From Companilactobacillus pabuli (GTDB lineage: Bacteria > Bacillota > Bacilli > Lactobacillales > Lactobacillaceae), in contig NZ_CP049366.1 in the NCBI RefSeq assembly GCF_014058425.1, positions 1,116,001-1,180,000 on the forward strand: a stretch of 64,000 nt of DNA. Reading direction: 5' to 3'. The translations under genes were made by a program, and so were the position numbers. This document shows, one piece after another, positions 1-10,740 of the stretch (the stretch's first letter is position 1; every line of letters begins with the position of its first letter). The notes under the pieces are model-generated. The model saw only the letters and a program-made list of their open reading frames with translations. It was not told the DNA's origin and ran no database searches.

Positions 1-3000
1 ATTCATTAATGAATTAATCGATTTTTCCTGCCGATTATTCAATCTATTTTCTTTTGACACAAGTAAATCATACTTAAGTATCTGTTGTGATTGGCGCTCT
101 GTAATACCAGAAATAGAATCTTTTATTCCGAATGCTGTTATTAGTAAAGCCATACAACCTGCAACACCAAATATCGTCATGAACATGCGCTTTTTGTATC
201 TAAATAAGTTTCTTGCAGTAATTTTATAATTAAAGCTCATTCTCTTCCAAAGAGGACTAATTCTTTCCAAAAGAATTCTAGAACCTTCCTTTGGTGGTTT
301 AGGCAATAAAAGTTCTGCCGGATTTTCATTAAGATTTTTGCTTATTACAACATAGGTAGAGACAACCGTACAAAGAATTGCAACCGTCAAACCAATTATT
401 GTATAACCTGGATAAAATGCTAAGTCTACTTCCGGAAAACTAGTTCCATCCGCATATACATCATAAATTACTTTAGGCAATAACGTATGTCCCAAAATAC
501 TACCAGCAATAGTTCCCAAAATACTGGAAGCTAGTCCATAAATGATAAACTTTTTCTTTACATCACCATTGCTATAACCTAAGGCTTTGTAAATACCGAT
601 ATTTAATCTTTCTTCTTCTACAAAGCGTGTCATCGTAGTTAAACTTACTAATGCGGCTACTGCAAACAAGAAAACTGGAAAAATATTTGAAAGTATATCA
701 ATACGACTAGAACTATCTACAAATGATTTATAACCACTATCCATTTCTTCATGATTTTCTACGGAATAGACTGGTGCCTGCAAATTTGTTAAAGTCTTTT
801 GTGATTTAGTTAGTTTTCTCTTATTCTTATTTATTTTCTTATTTGCTTTTTCTTCCTGTTTGTTGAATTCTGCTAAATCAGCTTGATACTCTTTTTCACT
901 ATTCATCAATTCCACGTTAGCGGCATCAATTTTCTGTTGATTCTTTTCTTTTTCTTGAAATAGTGTCTGCTTTCCTTCAGCCAATTCAGCTTCTGATTGC
1001 TTCAATTCACTATTTCCTTTTTTATAACTCTCTAAATTCTCAAGATATTCTTTTGATCCATTTTTTAAAGTTTCAAAACCAACCATCCACTCGTTTAACC
1101 CATTAAAGTAATCGAGCAAATTGCTATTATATGAACGTTTTCCTTCGATATACTGCTTTAGACCATTTTGATATTCTTGATTTTTTTCAGTTAAAAGATT
1201 TTGACTTTGGTCTAAAGTATTTTTTTCTTGAATTAATTCTTGTTGACCGGAATTAATTTCCTTTTGTTCATTATCTAAAGTAGCCTGATATGAGTCCAAT
1301 TTTTCTTTTGATTGATTTAATTGTGTTTGCATCGCAGTTAATTCTGTTTGTTTCTTTTCAATGACAGACATCGAAGGCGTATATTTGTTTTCTATAAAAC
1401 TCTGATATTCTTTTTTAGCTACATCAGCCTTTGATTGATCCTTGGTATTTTCTTGCTGAAGAACAGTTATTTTAGTCTTTATATCCTTTTGTGTATTTTC
1501 TTCAGCTTGGAGATTCTTTTGCAATTGTTCAATTGTCGTTGAACTTTGTTTAGTTTTATCATCTTGTAGCTGTTGACTTAAATCAGTAACTTCATCATTA
1601 GTTTTACTTAAATTATTCTTAGCCTCGTTTAAAGCCGCTGAATCATTACTAAGTTCTTGGGTTGATTCACGAACATCTGATGAATACTTTGATTTCTCAT
1701 TTTCTAAAGCCGACGATTCTTTATTTATTTCATTTTGACTCGTCGTAATTTGGTTTTGAGAATTTTTTAAGACGTTTTTTTGATTAGTAATTTCTGCTTG
1801 GGCTTGATCAAATTGCTGTTGCTTTTCATCAAGACTCTTAGTTGCAGTATTTAGTTGTTTAGTTGCTGTAAGTAATTCATTTTCAAACTCTTGGATTTCT
1901 TTATTGGCATCAACAAGGTCCTTTTGACTTTCATCTAAGGTCTCTTTTCCTGAGACAAGTTCTTGTTTGGCACTCAGTAATTTTTGCCAATCTGATTGAA
2001 GTTCATCTTTTCCTTGCGACAACTGTGCTTGAGCTTCGGCTAGTTCCTCTCTTGCACTCTTAATTTCCTCTTTTCCTGAGGCAATTTGTTGAATCCCACT
2101 ATTTAATTTTTCCTGTCCTTTTGAAACTGCTGAATTTAACTCATCCTGATTTTCTTCAATTTCTTTTTTACCCTTGCTTATATCAGAAGATGCTTTAATT
2201 AATTGATTTTTAGAACTAGTTAGTTGGTTTTGAGCCTTAGCAATTTTTCTCCAACCATCATCAATCTTTTTTTGTTGTTTCTTTTTAGTTACCGTCAAGC
2301 GTTCTTTAGCTTGAACCTTCATGGTAGATTTTATTTCTTTTTCGTGTTTTTTTAGCCGATTTTTATACAATTGACTGGTCTTATTTAACGATGCAGTATC
2401 TTTAAACGTCATTCTAGCAATCGTAAACAATTTTGATTTAAAACTGTCAGCTGTAAGTACACCATATCCATCCAGCGTACCTGTTCCCGTGGTCGAAGAT
2501 CCGAGATCTGTGGCATCAGTATTTTCACTAGATTTAACAAATCCCACAATAGTATATTTATTTTGCTTTAAAATATTATCTTCTTTTACTTTGTTGAACT
2601 TAATTTTATTTCCAAGCGAATATGACTTTTTTTGAGAGTAGTCTAAGGCAATTTCTCTATTATTTCTGGGAAGTCTTCCGCTCTCTATATTGTATTGAGA
2701 TATCTTTTGAGGCTTGGAAAATAATCGCAATGATTTTGTTGTATCAGCAATTTCATTATCCTGGAAATAACCATATTCAACATTTTTAACATCATCAGTA
2801 CTATTGATCTTTTTTTGATCACTTTTGTTTAATCCCCAAGTTGATATGATATTTTCATCTGCAACATTCATTTTCTGTGAAAAGGAATCAGCAGTTCTTC
2901 TCATATCTGGACCAGCTGCTTTTAATCCAACATATGCAAAAGTACCTAAAAGAATTAAGAAGAAAATAGATAAAAATCGACCTTTGGAATCTCTTATAGA

Positions 3001-3033
3001 ATTGAGTATATCTTTAAAAAGTATCTTTTTCAT
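1..3033 (-). CDS. ABC transporter permease, FtsX/MacB type with giant coiled-coil insert (partial)
   Basis: The reading frame starts at 3033 (AGGTG ribosome site 9 bases upstream) and runs off the left edge, so about 1011 residues are visible and the end is missing. Residues about 15-37 form a first membrane segment (GRFLSIFFLILLGTFAYVGL), followed by a MacB-like extracellular region. From about residue 225 to 750 there is an uninterrupted Gln/Glu/Lys/Ser-rich coiled coil full of short repeats of the type GKxEL or GQxEL. Then comes an FtsX domain (TTMTRFVEEERLNIGIYKAL, several membrane helices) and a second set of helices. It lies 12 bases downstream of its ATPase and the two surely form one exporter or mechanotransmission complex. 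The substrate cannot be told from the sequence; large coiled-coil FtsX permeases are common in lactobacilli and streptococci. Confidence 0.9.
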   Translation of the reverse strand, partial: MKKILFKDILNSIRDSKGRFLSIFFLILLGTFAYVGLKAAGPDMRRTADSFSQKMNVADENIISTWGLNKSDQKKINSTDDVKNVEYGYFQDNEIADTTKSLRLFSKPQKISQYNIESGRLPRNNREIALDYSQKKSYSLGNKIKFNKVKEDNILKQNKYTIVGFVKSSENTDATDLGSSTTGTGTLDGYGVLTADSFKSKLFTIARMTFKDTASLNKTSQLYKNRLKKHEKEIKSTMKVQAKERLTVTKKKQQKKIDDGWRKIAKAQNQLTSSKNQLIKASSDISKGKKEIEENQDELNSAVSKGQEKLNSGIQQIASGKEEIKSAREELAEAQAQLSQGKDELQSDWQKLLSAKQELVSGKETLDESQKDLVDANKEIQEFENELLTATKQLNTATKSLDEKQQQFDQAQAEITNQKNVLKNSQNQITTSQNEINKESSALENEKSKYSSDVRESTQELSNDSAALNEAKNNLSKTNDEVTDLSQQLQDDKTKQSSTTIEQLQKNLQAEENTQKDIKTKITVLQQENTKDQSKADVAKKEYQSFIENKYTPSMSVIEKKQTELTAMQTQLNQSKEKLDSYQATLDNEQKEINSGQQELIQEKNTLDQSQNLLTEKNQEYQNGLKQYIEGKRSYNSNLLDYFNGLNEWMVGFETLKNGSKEYLENLESYKKGNSELKQSEAELAEGKQTLFQEKEKNQQKIDAANVELMNSEKEYQADLAEFNKQEEKANKKINKNKRKLTKSQKTLTNLQAPVYSVENHEEMDSGYKSFVDSSSRIDILSNIFPVFLFAVAALVSLTTMTRFVEEERLNIGIYKALGYSNGDVKKKFIIYGLASSILGTIAGSILGHTLLPKVIYDVYADGTSFPEVDLAFYPGYTIIGLTVAILCTVVSTYVVISKNLNENPAELLLPKPPKEGSRILLERISPLWKRMSFNYKITARNLFRYKKRMFMTIFGVAGCMALLITAFGIKDSISGITERQSQQILKYDLLVSKENRLNNRQEKSINSLMN

Positions 3034-3045
3034 TAAAATAAACAC

Positions 3046-3747
3046 CTACCATTCTATATCAGCAATATCTGACGGATTAGGATTTACTTCAATTTTATTT
3101 ACTTTTGCATCATGCATATGAATAACTCTATCCGCAATAGGGGCAATCATTCCATTGTGAGTAACTATCACAACTGTTACCCCACTTTTTCTACACATAT
3201 CTTGAAGTAATTGAAGTACTTGCTTACCAGTTTTATAATCAAGTGCTCCTGTTGGTTCATCACACAATAAAATTTTTGGTTTCTTAGCGACTGCTCGTGC
3301 GATGGAGACTCTCTGTTGTTCTCCTCCAGATAATTGAGCCGGAAAATTATTCATTCGACCTTGTAATCCAACTTTTTTCAAAACACTTTCAGCATTCAAT
3401 GAATCAGTTACAATTTCTGAAGCTAGTTCAACATTTTCTTTTGCTGTTAAATTAGGAACTAAATTGTAAAATTGAAAAACAAATCCCACATCATTTCGAC
3501 GATAGGTAGTCAAACCCTTTTTTGATAATTTTGAAATTTCTTGACCATCGATTTTCACTATGCCTTCATCATTTGTATCCATTCCACCTAAAATATTTAA
3601 AACAGTGGATTTACCTGCTCCTGATGTTCCTAAAATTATAGCAAGCTCTCCTTTTTCGATTGAAAAAGTCACTCCATTGTTGGCAACAATTTCTGAACTT
3701 CCTGAACCATAACGCTTATAACTATTTGTCATTTCAATATAGGCCAT
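3046..3747 (-). CDS. ABC transporter ATP-binding protein (LolD/MacB family)
   Basis: 233 residues, full length for the family. Walker A is GTSGAGKST (about residue 40), the signature is LSGGEQQR, and Walker B is [12 protein letters not shown]; the H-loop VTHN follows. These are typical of the LolD/FtsE/MacB group that drives FtsX-type permeases rather than importers. The start at 3747 has AAGGAGTAA seven bases upstream. It is the first gene of a two-gene unit with the coiled-coil permease that follows after 12 bases. A small palindrome, AACAATTGTT, lies 35-44 bases upstream (3782-3791) and could be an operator; no regulator gene is visible in the window. Confidence 0.93.
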   Translation of the reverse strand: MAYIEMTNSYKRYGSGSSEIVANNGVTFSIEKGELAIILGTSGAGKSTVLNILGGMDTNDEGIVKIDGQEISKLSKKGLTTYRRNDVGFVFQFYNLVPNLTAKENVELASEIVTDSLNAESVLKKVGLQGRMNNFPAQLSGGEQQRVSIARAVAKKPKILLCDEPTGALDYKTGKQVLQLLQDMCRKSGVTVVIVTHNGMIAPIADRVIHMHDAKVNKIEVNPNPSDIADIEW

Positions 3748-3922
3748 GTTAATTTACTCCTTATGCTAAAAACAAATACCAAACAATTGTTCAATATCTA
3801 ACGTATGTCTAGTATAAAAAAATTAATTACAGCAGCCAATATACACTTTCAACCAAAATGTCTACTAAATTACAACTTGGGTAAAATTGTTCAGAAATTT
3901 TAATTAATCGTTATTTGTTTTC

Positions 3923-3965
3923 AAAAAAATAAGACTGATAATCCTATTCGATTACCAATCTTATT
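3923..3965 (-). terminator. Rho-independent terminator after glyS
   Basis: Inverted repeat with arms AATAAGACTGATAATC and GATTACCAATCTTATT around a six-base loop. In the minus direction it ends in a run of T. It closes the glyQS operon. Confidence 0.85.
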
Positions 3966-3983
3966 TTTTATATTTTATACTCG

Positions 3984-6044
3984 TTATTTAGTAACAATCT
4001 TAGATAAATCACCCAAGTTAGCAATCAAGTGATTTGCAATCACTAATTGAGTCAAACGATTATTCTTAACTTTTTCATCTTTAGCCATGATCATATTTTC
4101 ATCAAAATATGAGTCGATTACAGGACGTAAAGCAGCAAGTTGTTTGAATAAATCTTCAGCATTGTCATTTTTAATAGCAGCAACTTGTTGATTCAATTGT
4201 GATTCAGATGGATTTTCAAATAGTGAATCGTCAACAGACAAATCATCGGAATATCCGAACTTAGCTTTCTTAGACAAGTTAACGATTCTGCCAAGAGCTT
4301 CCATAACTACCTTGAAGTCATCATCATTAACGTGGTTTTGAAGCACTTGAGCAACGTTGATCATTTCGATAGCATCAACGTTTGAACCACCGGCAACAGC
4401 ATCGATGATGTCAGTTCTAATCTTGTTTTGCTTCAACAATTGACGAACACGATCGATCATGAAGTCAATCACGTCTTGTTTATGAGCATTCAAGTCTAGT
4501 TTTTCAGGAACTGTTACATTGTCCTTCAAGTAGTCTTGTAAGTCATTTAAGTTCATTGACCATTGATATTGATTGAGGATTCTAACGATACCATAAGCTT
4601 GACGACGCAATGCATAAGGATCATTTGAACCACTAGGAATCAAATCAACAGCAAAGAATGTTTCGATTGAATCTAGTTTGTCAGCAATGGCTAAGGCAGC
4701 ACCAACTTTAGTTTCTGGCAAGGCACCTTCTGAAGAGATTGGCATGTAGTGTTCTCTAATTGCTTGAGCAACAGCCTTTGTCTCACCCATGATTTCGGCA
4801 TACTTCTCACCCATGACACCTTGTAATTCAGAGAATTCATCAACCATGTTAGTTACAAGATCAAACTTGTAAATATCACTAGCACGGAGCAAATCTTTTC
4901 TTTCTGTGTCTGAGAATTGGAAAATATCAGCTAAATGGTCAGCAATTTGGTGCACACGAGCCATTTTTTCATACATCGTACCGATCTTAACGTGGAAGTT
5001 AACTGATTTAAGTTTTTCAACGTAGTCAGCAATTGTCTTCTTTTGATCTTCCTTGAAGAAGAAATCAGCATCTTCTAGACGAGCTACTAGAACCTTCTCA
5101 TTACCACGAATAACGTTTTCGATATGTTCTGAGTTACCATTTCTAACCCCAATAAAGTAAGGAGCTAAGTTGCCTTTTTGGTCACGAACGTAGAAATATC
5201 TTTGGTTGTCTTTCATTGAAGTAATCAAAACTTCGTCAGGGATTTCAAGATATTTCTTGTCGAATGAACCATAGAAAGTAGTTGGATATTCAACTAAATT
5301 GTTAACTTCTTCAAGTAAGTCTTGGTCTACATCGATATCCCAGTCGTTATCTTGAGCAATTTTTGCGATTTGGTCAAAAATAATTTGTTTACGAGCTTTA
5401 GCATCAACGATAACAAATTGTGACTTCAATTTTTCAACGTAGTTTTTAGCATCGTCGATTTCAACATCTTGACCTAAGAATCTGTGACCGCGACTGATAC
5501 GACCAGAAACAACGTCCAAGATCTTTACAGGAACTTCTTCAGTATCCAATAATGATACCAACCAGTGAATTGGTCTGATATATTCAAAGTCATATGAACC
5601 CCAACGCATTCTTGTAGGGAATGTGATAGCTTTGATAACTTCATCCATGTGGCTCAAAACATCTTCAACTTTTTGGCCATCTTCATGCTTTTGGATGTAG
5701 GCATATTCAGTACCTTTGAGGTCTTCAAAGAAAATATCGTCGGCAGTCATCCCCTGTCCACGAGCGAATCCTTGAGCAGCTTTAGTCCAATTGCCGTCAG
5801 CATCTTGAGCAATTTTCTTAGAAGGACCTTTTGCTTTAACGTCAATATCAGTTTGTTTTTCAGCGATACCTTTAACCAAAATAGTCAAACGTCTAGGAGT
5901 TGAATACTTTTCGATTGAATCAAAAGAAATACGATTTTCTTTCAAGAATTTTTCAGCTCTTTGGGCAAATTGGTTCACACTCTTAGTTACTACATGAGCT
6001 GGCATTTCTTCCAAACCAATTTCTAATAAGTAATTTTTAGTCAT
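3984..6044 (-). CDS. glyS: Glycyl-tRNA synthetase beta subunit
   Basis: 686 residues, the normal length of the bacterial beta chain of the alpha2beta2 glycyl-tRNA synthetase. It charges tRNA-Gly with glycine together with GlyQ and carries the tRNA-binding part. The N-terminus [15 protein letters not shown] and internal block [10 protein letters not shown] are characteristic, and the C-terminal part is the DALR-like anticodon-binding region. An ATG 21 bases further upstream (6065) is in frame, but 6044 is chosen because GGAGAAAGCAA precedes it and because it gives the family N-terminus. It overlaps the end of glyQ by eight bases (ATGACTAA), so the two chains are translationally coupled. Expression is governed by the T-box in front of glyQ. 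Confidence 0.97.
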   Translation of the reverse strand: MTKNYLLEIGLEEMPAHVVTKSVNQFAQRAEKFLKENRISFDSIEKYSTPRRLTILVKGIAEKQTDIDVKAKGPSKKIAQDADGNWTKAAQGFARGQGMTADDIFFEDLKGTEYAYIQKHEDGQKVEDVLSHMDEVIKAITFPTRMRWGSYDFEYIRPIHWLVSLLDTEEVPVKILDVVSGRISRGHRFLGQDVEIDDAKNYVEKLKSQFVIVDAKARKQIIFDQIAKIAQDNDWDIDVDQDLLEEVNNLVEYPTTFYGSFDKKYLEIPDEVLITSMKDNQRYFYVRDQKGNLAPYFIGVRNGNSEHIENVIRGNEKVLVARLEDADFFFKEDQKKTIADYVEKLKSVNFHVKIGTMYEKMARVHQIADHLADIFQFSDTERKDLLRASDIYKFDLVTNMVDEFSELQGVMGEKYAEIMGETKAVAQAIREHYMPISSEGALPETKVGAALAIADKLDSIETFFAVDLIPSGSNDPYALRRQAYGIVRILNQYQWSMNLNDLQDYLKDNVTVPEKLDLNAHKQDVIDFMIDRVRQLLKQNKIRTDIIDAVAGGSNVDAIEMINVAQVLQNHVNDDDFKVVMEALGRIVNLSKKAKFGYSDDLSVDDSLFENPSESQLNQQVAAIKNDNAEDLFKQLAALRPVIDSYFDENMIMAKDEKVKNNRLTQLVIANHLIANLGDLSKIVTK

Positions 6045-6945
6045 TTGCTTTCTCCTTTGCATCACTATTTGCTAAAAGTGGGAAGCCACGCTTCTTTCTT
6101 TCTTCAACGAAGGCCTTAGCAACCTTGTGAGCCATCTTTCTGATACGTGACAAGAAGGCAGCACGTTCAGTAACAGAAACAGCACCTCTGGCATCTAGTA
6201 AGTTAAATGTATGTGAACATTTCAAAATGTAATCGTAAGCTGGGTGAACCAAACCTAGATCCATTAAACGGTTAGCTTCTTTTTCATATTCATCGAAGAA
6301 CTTGAATAGCATATCTTGATTGCTTTCTTCAAATGAGTATTTTGAGTGTTCGTATTCGGGTTCTTTGAAAATATCACCGTACAATACGCCGTCACCCCAT
6401 TCAAGATCATAAACAGAGTTAACGTCTTGTATGTATGATGCTAAACGTTCTACACCATATGTAATTTCACTAGTTGTTGGGTGACATTGAAGTCCACCGA
6501 CTTGTTGGAAGTATGTAAATTGTGAAACTTCCATACCGTCAAGCCAAACTTCCCAACCAACACCGGCACAACCCATTGATGGGTTTTCCCAGTTATCTTC
6601 AACGAAACGAATATCATGTTCCAAAGGTTCAATTCCCAAAGCACGAAGTGAATCTAAGTAATATTCTTGGATATTTTCTGGAGCTGGTTTCATAACTACT
6701 TGGAATTGGTGGTGTTGGTATAAACGGTTAGGATTTTCACCATAACGACCATCAGCGGGACGTCTTGAAGGTTCAACGTATGCGGCATTCCAAGGTTCAG
6801 GGCCAATAGCACGAAGGAATGTATAAGGGCTCATTGTTCCAGCACCCTTTTCTGTATCATAAGCTTGCATCAACATGCAGCCCTTACTACCCCAAAACTT
6901 TTGGAGCGTAAGAATCATATCTTGTATATTTAATTTTTTGACCAT
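6037..6945 (-). CDS. glyQ: Glycyl-tRNA synthetase alpha subunit
   Basis: 302 residues, full length. The N-terminus ([20 protein letters not shown]), [18 protein letters not shown] and [20 protein letters not shown] are diagnostic for the class II catalytic chain that makes glycyl-adenylate. The start at 6945 has AAGGGAG five bases upstream. It is the first gene of glyQS and sits directly behind a T-box leader and a consensus sigma-A promoter, so uncharged tRNA-Gly should induce it. Confidence 0.97.
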   Translation of the reverse strand: MVKKLNIQDMILTLQKFWGSKGCMLMQAYDTEKGAGTMSPYTFLRAIGPEPWNAAYVEPSRRPADGRYGENPNRLYQHHQFQVVMKPAPENIQEYYLDSLRALGIEPLEHDIRFVEDNWENPSMGCAGVGWEVWLDGMEVSQFTYFQQVGGLQCHPTTSEITYGVERLASYIQDVNSVYDLEWGDGVLYGDIFKEPEYEHSKYSFEESNQDMLFKFFDEYEKEANRLMDLGLVHPAYDYILKCSHTFNLLDARGAVSVTERAAFLSRIRKMAHKVAKAFVEERKKRGFPLLANSDAKEKAND

Positions 6946-6959
6946 TTTTTCTCCCTTCG

Positions 6960-7128
6960 GATGGATACAAAAAAATCCCTTGCAGGTACACTAAGGTACT
7001 TCTGCAAGGGACGAGTATTCGCGGTTCCACCCTAATTCAGGACTAAGTCCTGCTCTTTTATATTCAAATTAAATCGTACGCCATAATTCAATCGAAGCTT
7101 TCACTATTCTTCGTCGCTGTTTCAACAT
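6960..7128 (-). promoter_or_regulatory. T-box leader of glyQS
   Basis: On the minus strand the highly conserved T-box bulge sequence AGGGTGGAACCGCG is at 7020-7033. It is preceded by the short hairpin CAGGACTTAGTCCTG (stem III). It is followed by the terminator with arms TCCCTTGCAGGTAC and GTACTTCTGCAAGGGA (about 6976-7011) and a T run. CGTCCCT can pair with the T-box to form the antiterminator. Only about 100 bases separate the predicted transcription start from the T-box, so stem I is compact. A candidate glycine specifier GGC is at 7080-7082. Confidence 0.93.
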
Positions 7129-7133
7129 TTATC

Positions 7134-7162
7134 AATATAACCATTTTTGTAAAAATTGTCAA
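7134..7162 (-). promoter_or_regulatory. Sigma-A promoter of glyQS
   Basis: Minus strand: -35 TTGACA (7157-7162), 17-base spacer, -10 TATATT (7134-7139). The start of transcription should fall near 7127, immediately before the T-box leader and four bases beyond the end of recO. Confidence 0.88.
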
Positions 7163-7166
7163 TCTA

Positions 7167-7925
7167 CTAAAAACGAACTCGCTTCATTTTATCAATAAAA
7201 GTTTTACTTTTAGGATAATAACCAACCGTTCCTAGATAAATCGCATCAATTGCGTGCTGAATCAAATCTTTATTATTTTCTTTGATTTCAATTCGGCCTA
7301 CTTGCGAGAGATCAATTTTACTAAACAATCGCAAGAAATAAATGATTCGTTTCGGAATATGCAAGCGATGAATATCTTCGTCAAAATGCTTTGAACAAAT
7401 AATACCACCTAACAAGACTGAAAAATCAAAGACACCTTCAGTCTCACCACCGACAACACAACTGTCCATATTGGGAGCTACTCCAAAGGCAGTCAACAGT
7501 TTCATCTGCATGATATTGACAATAATTTGGGCATCATAGCCATTTTCAATATATAGTAGAGCTTTAAACAACATCCGGTACCACGAATCTGGTACTGGGT
7601 CGTCGACAAAAGCTTCATGATACAAATCAAATAAAAAAGTCGCATAAGCGTTCAACTCGATATCTTGAACGATTTCATCAAATTGCTTGATATTACTAGC
7701 TGACTTCAAATAAGACAAGCCATCATTTTTGATGACTCCCAAATAATCACCATAGGAAAAAGTAATCACCGCTCCAGAAATCTTTGATTTAGCAGTTTGG
7801 GTTCCTCGAACTAAAAAAGTTTTGAATCCATACTCCTTAGTCAGAATGGTAACCAGTGCATCCCTTTCCTTGTAACGTTGCCTACGAACGACAATACCAA
7901 AAAAATTAGTTGGAACTTGAGCCAT
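7167..7925 (-). CDS. recO: DNA repair protein RecO
   Basis: 252 residues. RecO loads RecA on SSB-coated DNA together with RecR during recombinational gap repair. The N-terminal OB fold is visible in FFGIVVRRQRYKERDALVTI and GYFKTFLVRG-like blocks, followed by a helical domain. The zinc-binding cysteines of some RecO proteins are not obvious; only CVVGG and ICSKH carry cysteines. The start ATG overlaps the era stop by one base (TAATG), so translation is coupled to era. The order era-recO-glyQS is standard in lactobacilli. Confidence 0.93.
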   Translation of the reverse strand: MAQVPTNFFGIVVRRQRYKERDALVTILTKEYGFKTFLVRGTQTAKSKISGAVITFSYGDYLGVIKNDGLSYLKSASNIKQFDEIVQDIELNAYATFLFDLYHEAFVDDPVPDSWYRMLFKALLYIENGYDAQIIVNIMQMKLLTAFGVAPNMDSCVVGGETEGVFDFSVLLGGIICSKHFDEDIHRLHIPKRIIYFLRLFSKIDLSQVGRIEIKENNKDLIQHAIDAIYLGTVGYYPKSKTFIDKMKRVRF

Positions 7926-8836
7926 TAACTATTCAAGTCCTTCAATGAATAACCTGCACTTGCTAGGAATGCTGGATCATCACGCCAGTTTTTCTTAACA
8001 CGAACCCAAAGTTTCAAATTGACCTTTTCACCTAATAAATGTTCGATCTTAATTCTTGAACCAATACCGATATTCTTTAGCATTGAGCCACCTTTACCAA
8101 TAACAATTGGCTTTTGACTATCACGTTCAACATAAATATAAGCTTCTATCTGAAGTTTACCCGCTTCTGAACGTTGATTCATGGATTCAACCACCACCGC
8201 AATTGAATGAGGAATTTCATCACGAGTGTCCTCTAGAATCTTTTCACGGATCAATTCGCCGACAATAAAGTACTCAGGATGGTCAGTAATTTGATCATCC
8301 GCGTAATATTGTGGGCCAACTGGCAAAGCTTTTGTCAAAGAATCAATCAAATCTTCAACATTATTACCGTTTGTAGCTGAAATCGGAATAATTTCAGCAA
8401 AATCCATCAAATCTTTGTATTCATCAATTTGTGGTGCCATTTCATCTGGATTGATCAAGTCAATTTTATTTAGAATCAAGAAGACTGGAGCTTTAACTTT
8501 CTTCAATTCTTCAATAATGAACTTATCCCCAGGTCCCGCTTGTTCACCAGCTTCAGTCATGAAAAGCACTGCATCGACTTCTTTAAGCGCTGAAATGGCG
8601 GCTTTATCCATATATTGATCTAAATCATTATGAGGCTTGTGAATACCAGGTGTATCCAAAAAGATAATTTGACGTTCATTATCGGTATAAATACCTTGAA
8701 TCTTATTTCTAGTTGTTTGAGCCTTTGGTGAAGTAATTGCAATTTGTTCCTTAATAATTCGATTCATAAAAGTTGATTTACCGACATTAGGACGACCAAC
8801 GATGGCAACAAATCCTGATTTAAAGTTTTTTTCCAT
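7925..8836 (-). CDS. era: GTPase Era
   Basis: 303 residues, full length. It binds 16S rRNA near the 3' end and helps 30S maturation. G1 is [10 protein letters not shown]3 is DTPGIHK, G4 is NKID and G5 SATNG; the C-terminal third is a KH RNA-binding domain containing [14 protein letters not shown]. The start at 8836 follows AAGGATATGGAAAAATT. It is the first gene of the era-recO pair. Confidence 0.97.
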   Translation of the reverse strand: MEKNFKSGFVAIVGRPNVGKSTFMNRIIKEQIAITSPKAQTTRNKIQGIYTDNERQIIFLDTPGIHKPHNDLDQYMDKAAISALKEVDAVLFMTEAGEQAGPGDKFIIEELKKVKAPVFLILNKIDLINPDEMAPQIDEYKDLMDFAEIIPISATNGNNVEDLIDSLTKALPVGPQYYADDQITDHPEYFIVGELIREKILEDTRDEIPHSIAVVVESMNQRSEAGKLQIEAYIYVERDSQKPIVIGKGGSMLKNIGIGSRIKIEHLLGEKVNLKLWVRVKKNWRDDPAFLASAGYSLKDLNS

Positions 8837-8987
8837 AATTTTTCCATATCCTTATTACTGATTTCTCAGTCGTTTTGTATTTTCCAATTACTAATTATAA
8901 TACTAGAAATCATTTAAACCTCAAAGTAAAACCAAAGAAAAAGAATATAAAGCTAAGCCTTATATCCCTTTAAATTATTTTCTAAAA

Positions 8988-9458
8988 TTATTTTTTTAAA
9001 CCATAGGCACTAAGAATTTCTTCTTGAAGTCCAATCATGACTTTTTCGTCTTCTTTTTTAATATGATCATAGCCGTTTAAGTGCAAAATACCGTGAACAA
9101 TCGTGTAGCCTAATTCACGATCAAATGAATGCTCATACTCCTTGGCATGTTCAGCAACGATTTCAACACTGATAAACAAATCACCTAAGTCAACTGGCAA
9201 ATCAGGAATTTGAGCTTCTAGATAATCTAAAGAATCTTCACCATCATTAATAGCAAAACTGATAACATCAGTTGCTCGGTCAGTATCACGATATTTTTTA
9301 TTGATTTCATGTATTTTATCTTTAGTAACAAAATGAATCGATAATTGAGTACTATCTTTCAGTTTTAACTTGTTAAAAGCAAATTGAACGATATCTTTGA
9401 CCCAATTTTCTCTAGCTTGGTCAATCAAATTATCATCATTGTAAATCTCTAAGTCCAT
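8988..9458 (-). CDS. ybeY: Endoribonuclease YbeY (rRNA maturation factor)
   Basis: 156 residues. It is a zinc metallo-endoribonuclease for 16S rRNA 3' end processing and 70S quality control. The three metal-binding histidines are in the motif HGILHLNGYDH near residue 125, and RATDVISFA is also typical. A TTG 12 bases upstream (9470) is in frame, but ATG 9458 is chosen because GGGGA stands five bases before it. It follows phoH with a 15-base gap, the usual phoH-ybeY order. Confidence 0.95.
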   Translation of the reverse strand: MDLEIYNDDNLIDQARENWVKDIVQFAFNKLKLKDSTQLSIHFVTKDKIHEINKKYRDTDRATDVISFAINDGEDSLDYLEAQIPDLPVDLGDLFISVEIVAEHAKEYEHSFDRELGYTIVHGILHLNGYDHIKKEDEKVMIGLQEEILSAYGLKK

Positions 9459-9473
9459 AATAATCCCCAATAG

Positions 9474-10451
9474 TTATTTTTTAGTTTTATCTGAATCTTC
9501 ATAAGCATCAATAATTTCAGCGACAACTGGATGTCTTACAACATCTGCCGAACTGAAGTTTACAAAGCCAATATGTGGTAAATCTTTCAAAATTGATTGT
9601 GCTTGAATCAGACCACTTCTTTGATGACCCGGTAAATCAATTTGTGAAATATCACCATTAACAATCATCTTCGAATCAAAGCCTAAACGCGTCAAGAACA
9701 TCTTCATTTGCTCTCTAGTAGTGTTTTGGGCTTCATCCAAGATAACAAAGGCCTCATCCAAAGTACGTCCTCTCATGTAAGCTAAGGGAGCCACTTCAAT
9801 CACGCCTCGTTCAAGCAGGCGACTCGTGTGGTCAGCTCCATAAATTGCATACAAAGCATCATAAATTGGTCTCATATAAGGATCAACCTTTTCTTTTAAA
9901 TCACCTGGTAGAAAACCCAGACTCTCACCTGCTTCAACTGCTGGACGAGTTAAAATAATTCTTTTAACACGGCCTTGTTTTAAAGCAGCCACAGCCATAA
10001 CAACAGCCAAATAAGTTTTACCAGTACCAGCTGGTCCAATTCCAAAAGTAATATCATTATGATTGATAGCATTAACGTATTGCTTCTGACCAAAGTTTCT
10101 TACACGAACGGGTTTGCCACTAAAATCTTTCAATAACTCATCTTTGTATAAATCACCAAAATATTCCAAGGTACCACGTTCAACCATCTTCATTCCACTG
10201 ACAACATCAGCTGCACCTAAACTTATACCTGTTTGAGCTAATTCAATCAATTTCTTTAATAATGCTAGGGCTTGATGAACATTACCATCTACACCCGTTA
10301 CATCTAAGCGATCACCAAATGCATGAATTTGGACATCGAGTCCTTCCTCAATTAAATGCAAATTACTATCATTGACTCCAAAAAGATTAATTGCATCTTG
10401 AGGATTTTTGATTTGAATGCTTTCTTTTATTTGTTCAATTTTTTCTGCCAA
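9474..10451 (-). CDS. phoH: PhoH-like ATPase
   Basis: 325 residues, full length for the PhoH/YbeZ family, a RecA-like/superfamily 1-like ATPase that works with YbeY. Walker A is GIGPAGTGKTYLAV, Walker B is FVILDEAQNTT, and the N-terminal KH-like part precedes residue 110. The most likely start is TTG (10451), with GGGTG six bases upstream; no ATG fits better. It forms an operon with ybeY. Confidence 0.94.
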   Translation of the reverse strand: MAEKIEQIKESIQIKNPQDAINLFGVNDSNLHLIEEGLDVQIHAFGDRLDVTGVDGNVHQALALLKKLIELAQTGISLGAADVVSGMKMVERGTLEYFGDLYKDELLKDFSGKPVRVRNFGQKQYVNAINHNDITFGIGPAGTGKTYLAVVMAVAALKQGRVKRIILTRPAVEAGESLGFLPGDLKEKVDPYMRPIYDALYAIYGADHTSRLLERGVIEVAPLAYMRGRTLDEAFVILDEAQNTTREQMKMFLTRLGFDSKMIVNGDISQIDLPGHQRSGLIQAQSILKDLPHIGFVNFSSADVVRHPVVAEIIDAYEDSDKTKK

Positions 10452-10511
10452 TAAACACCCAACCTTCCTATTAGTTTGAATGATAGCACATTGAACGATT
10501 TTTTTGACAAA

Positions 10512-10546
10512 AAAAAGGTTAAAACAATAAATTGTTTTAACCTTTC
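10512..10546 (-). terminator. Terminator after rpsU
   Basis: Perfect inverted repeat with arms AAAGGTTAAAACAAT and ATTGTTTTAACCTTT at 10514-10545, followed in the minus direction by a T run. It ends the rpsU transcript and separates it from phoH. Confidence 0.88.
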
Positions 10547-10557
10547 GAAACTATCTA

Positions 10558-10740
10558 TTAACGACGTTTCTTGTTGCGCTTACGGGCAGCCTCAGATTTT
10601 AACTTTCTCTTGACACTTGGCTTTTCGTAAAACTCACGTTTTCTATATTCTTGAAGAGTACCACTCTTTGAAACGGAACGTTTGAATCGACGAAGAGCAT
10701 CATCAAGCGACTCGTTTTCACGAACGACGGTTTTTGCCAT
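10558..10740 (-). CDS. rpsU: 30S ribosomal protein S21
   Basis: 60 residues, very basic C-terminus ([17 protein letters not shown]), and the typical start [20 protein letters not shown]. It is a small-subunit protein near the mRNA exit platform. AAGGAGGGA lies eight bases before the ATG. It is transcribed alone, ending at the perfect hairpin just downstream and divergent from the PPDK regulatory protein gene. Confidence 0.97.
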   Translation of the reverse strand: MAKTVVRENESLDDALRRFKRSVSKSGTLQEYRKREFYEKPSVKRKLKSEAARKRNKKRR

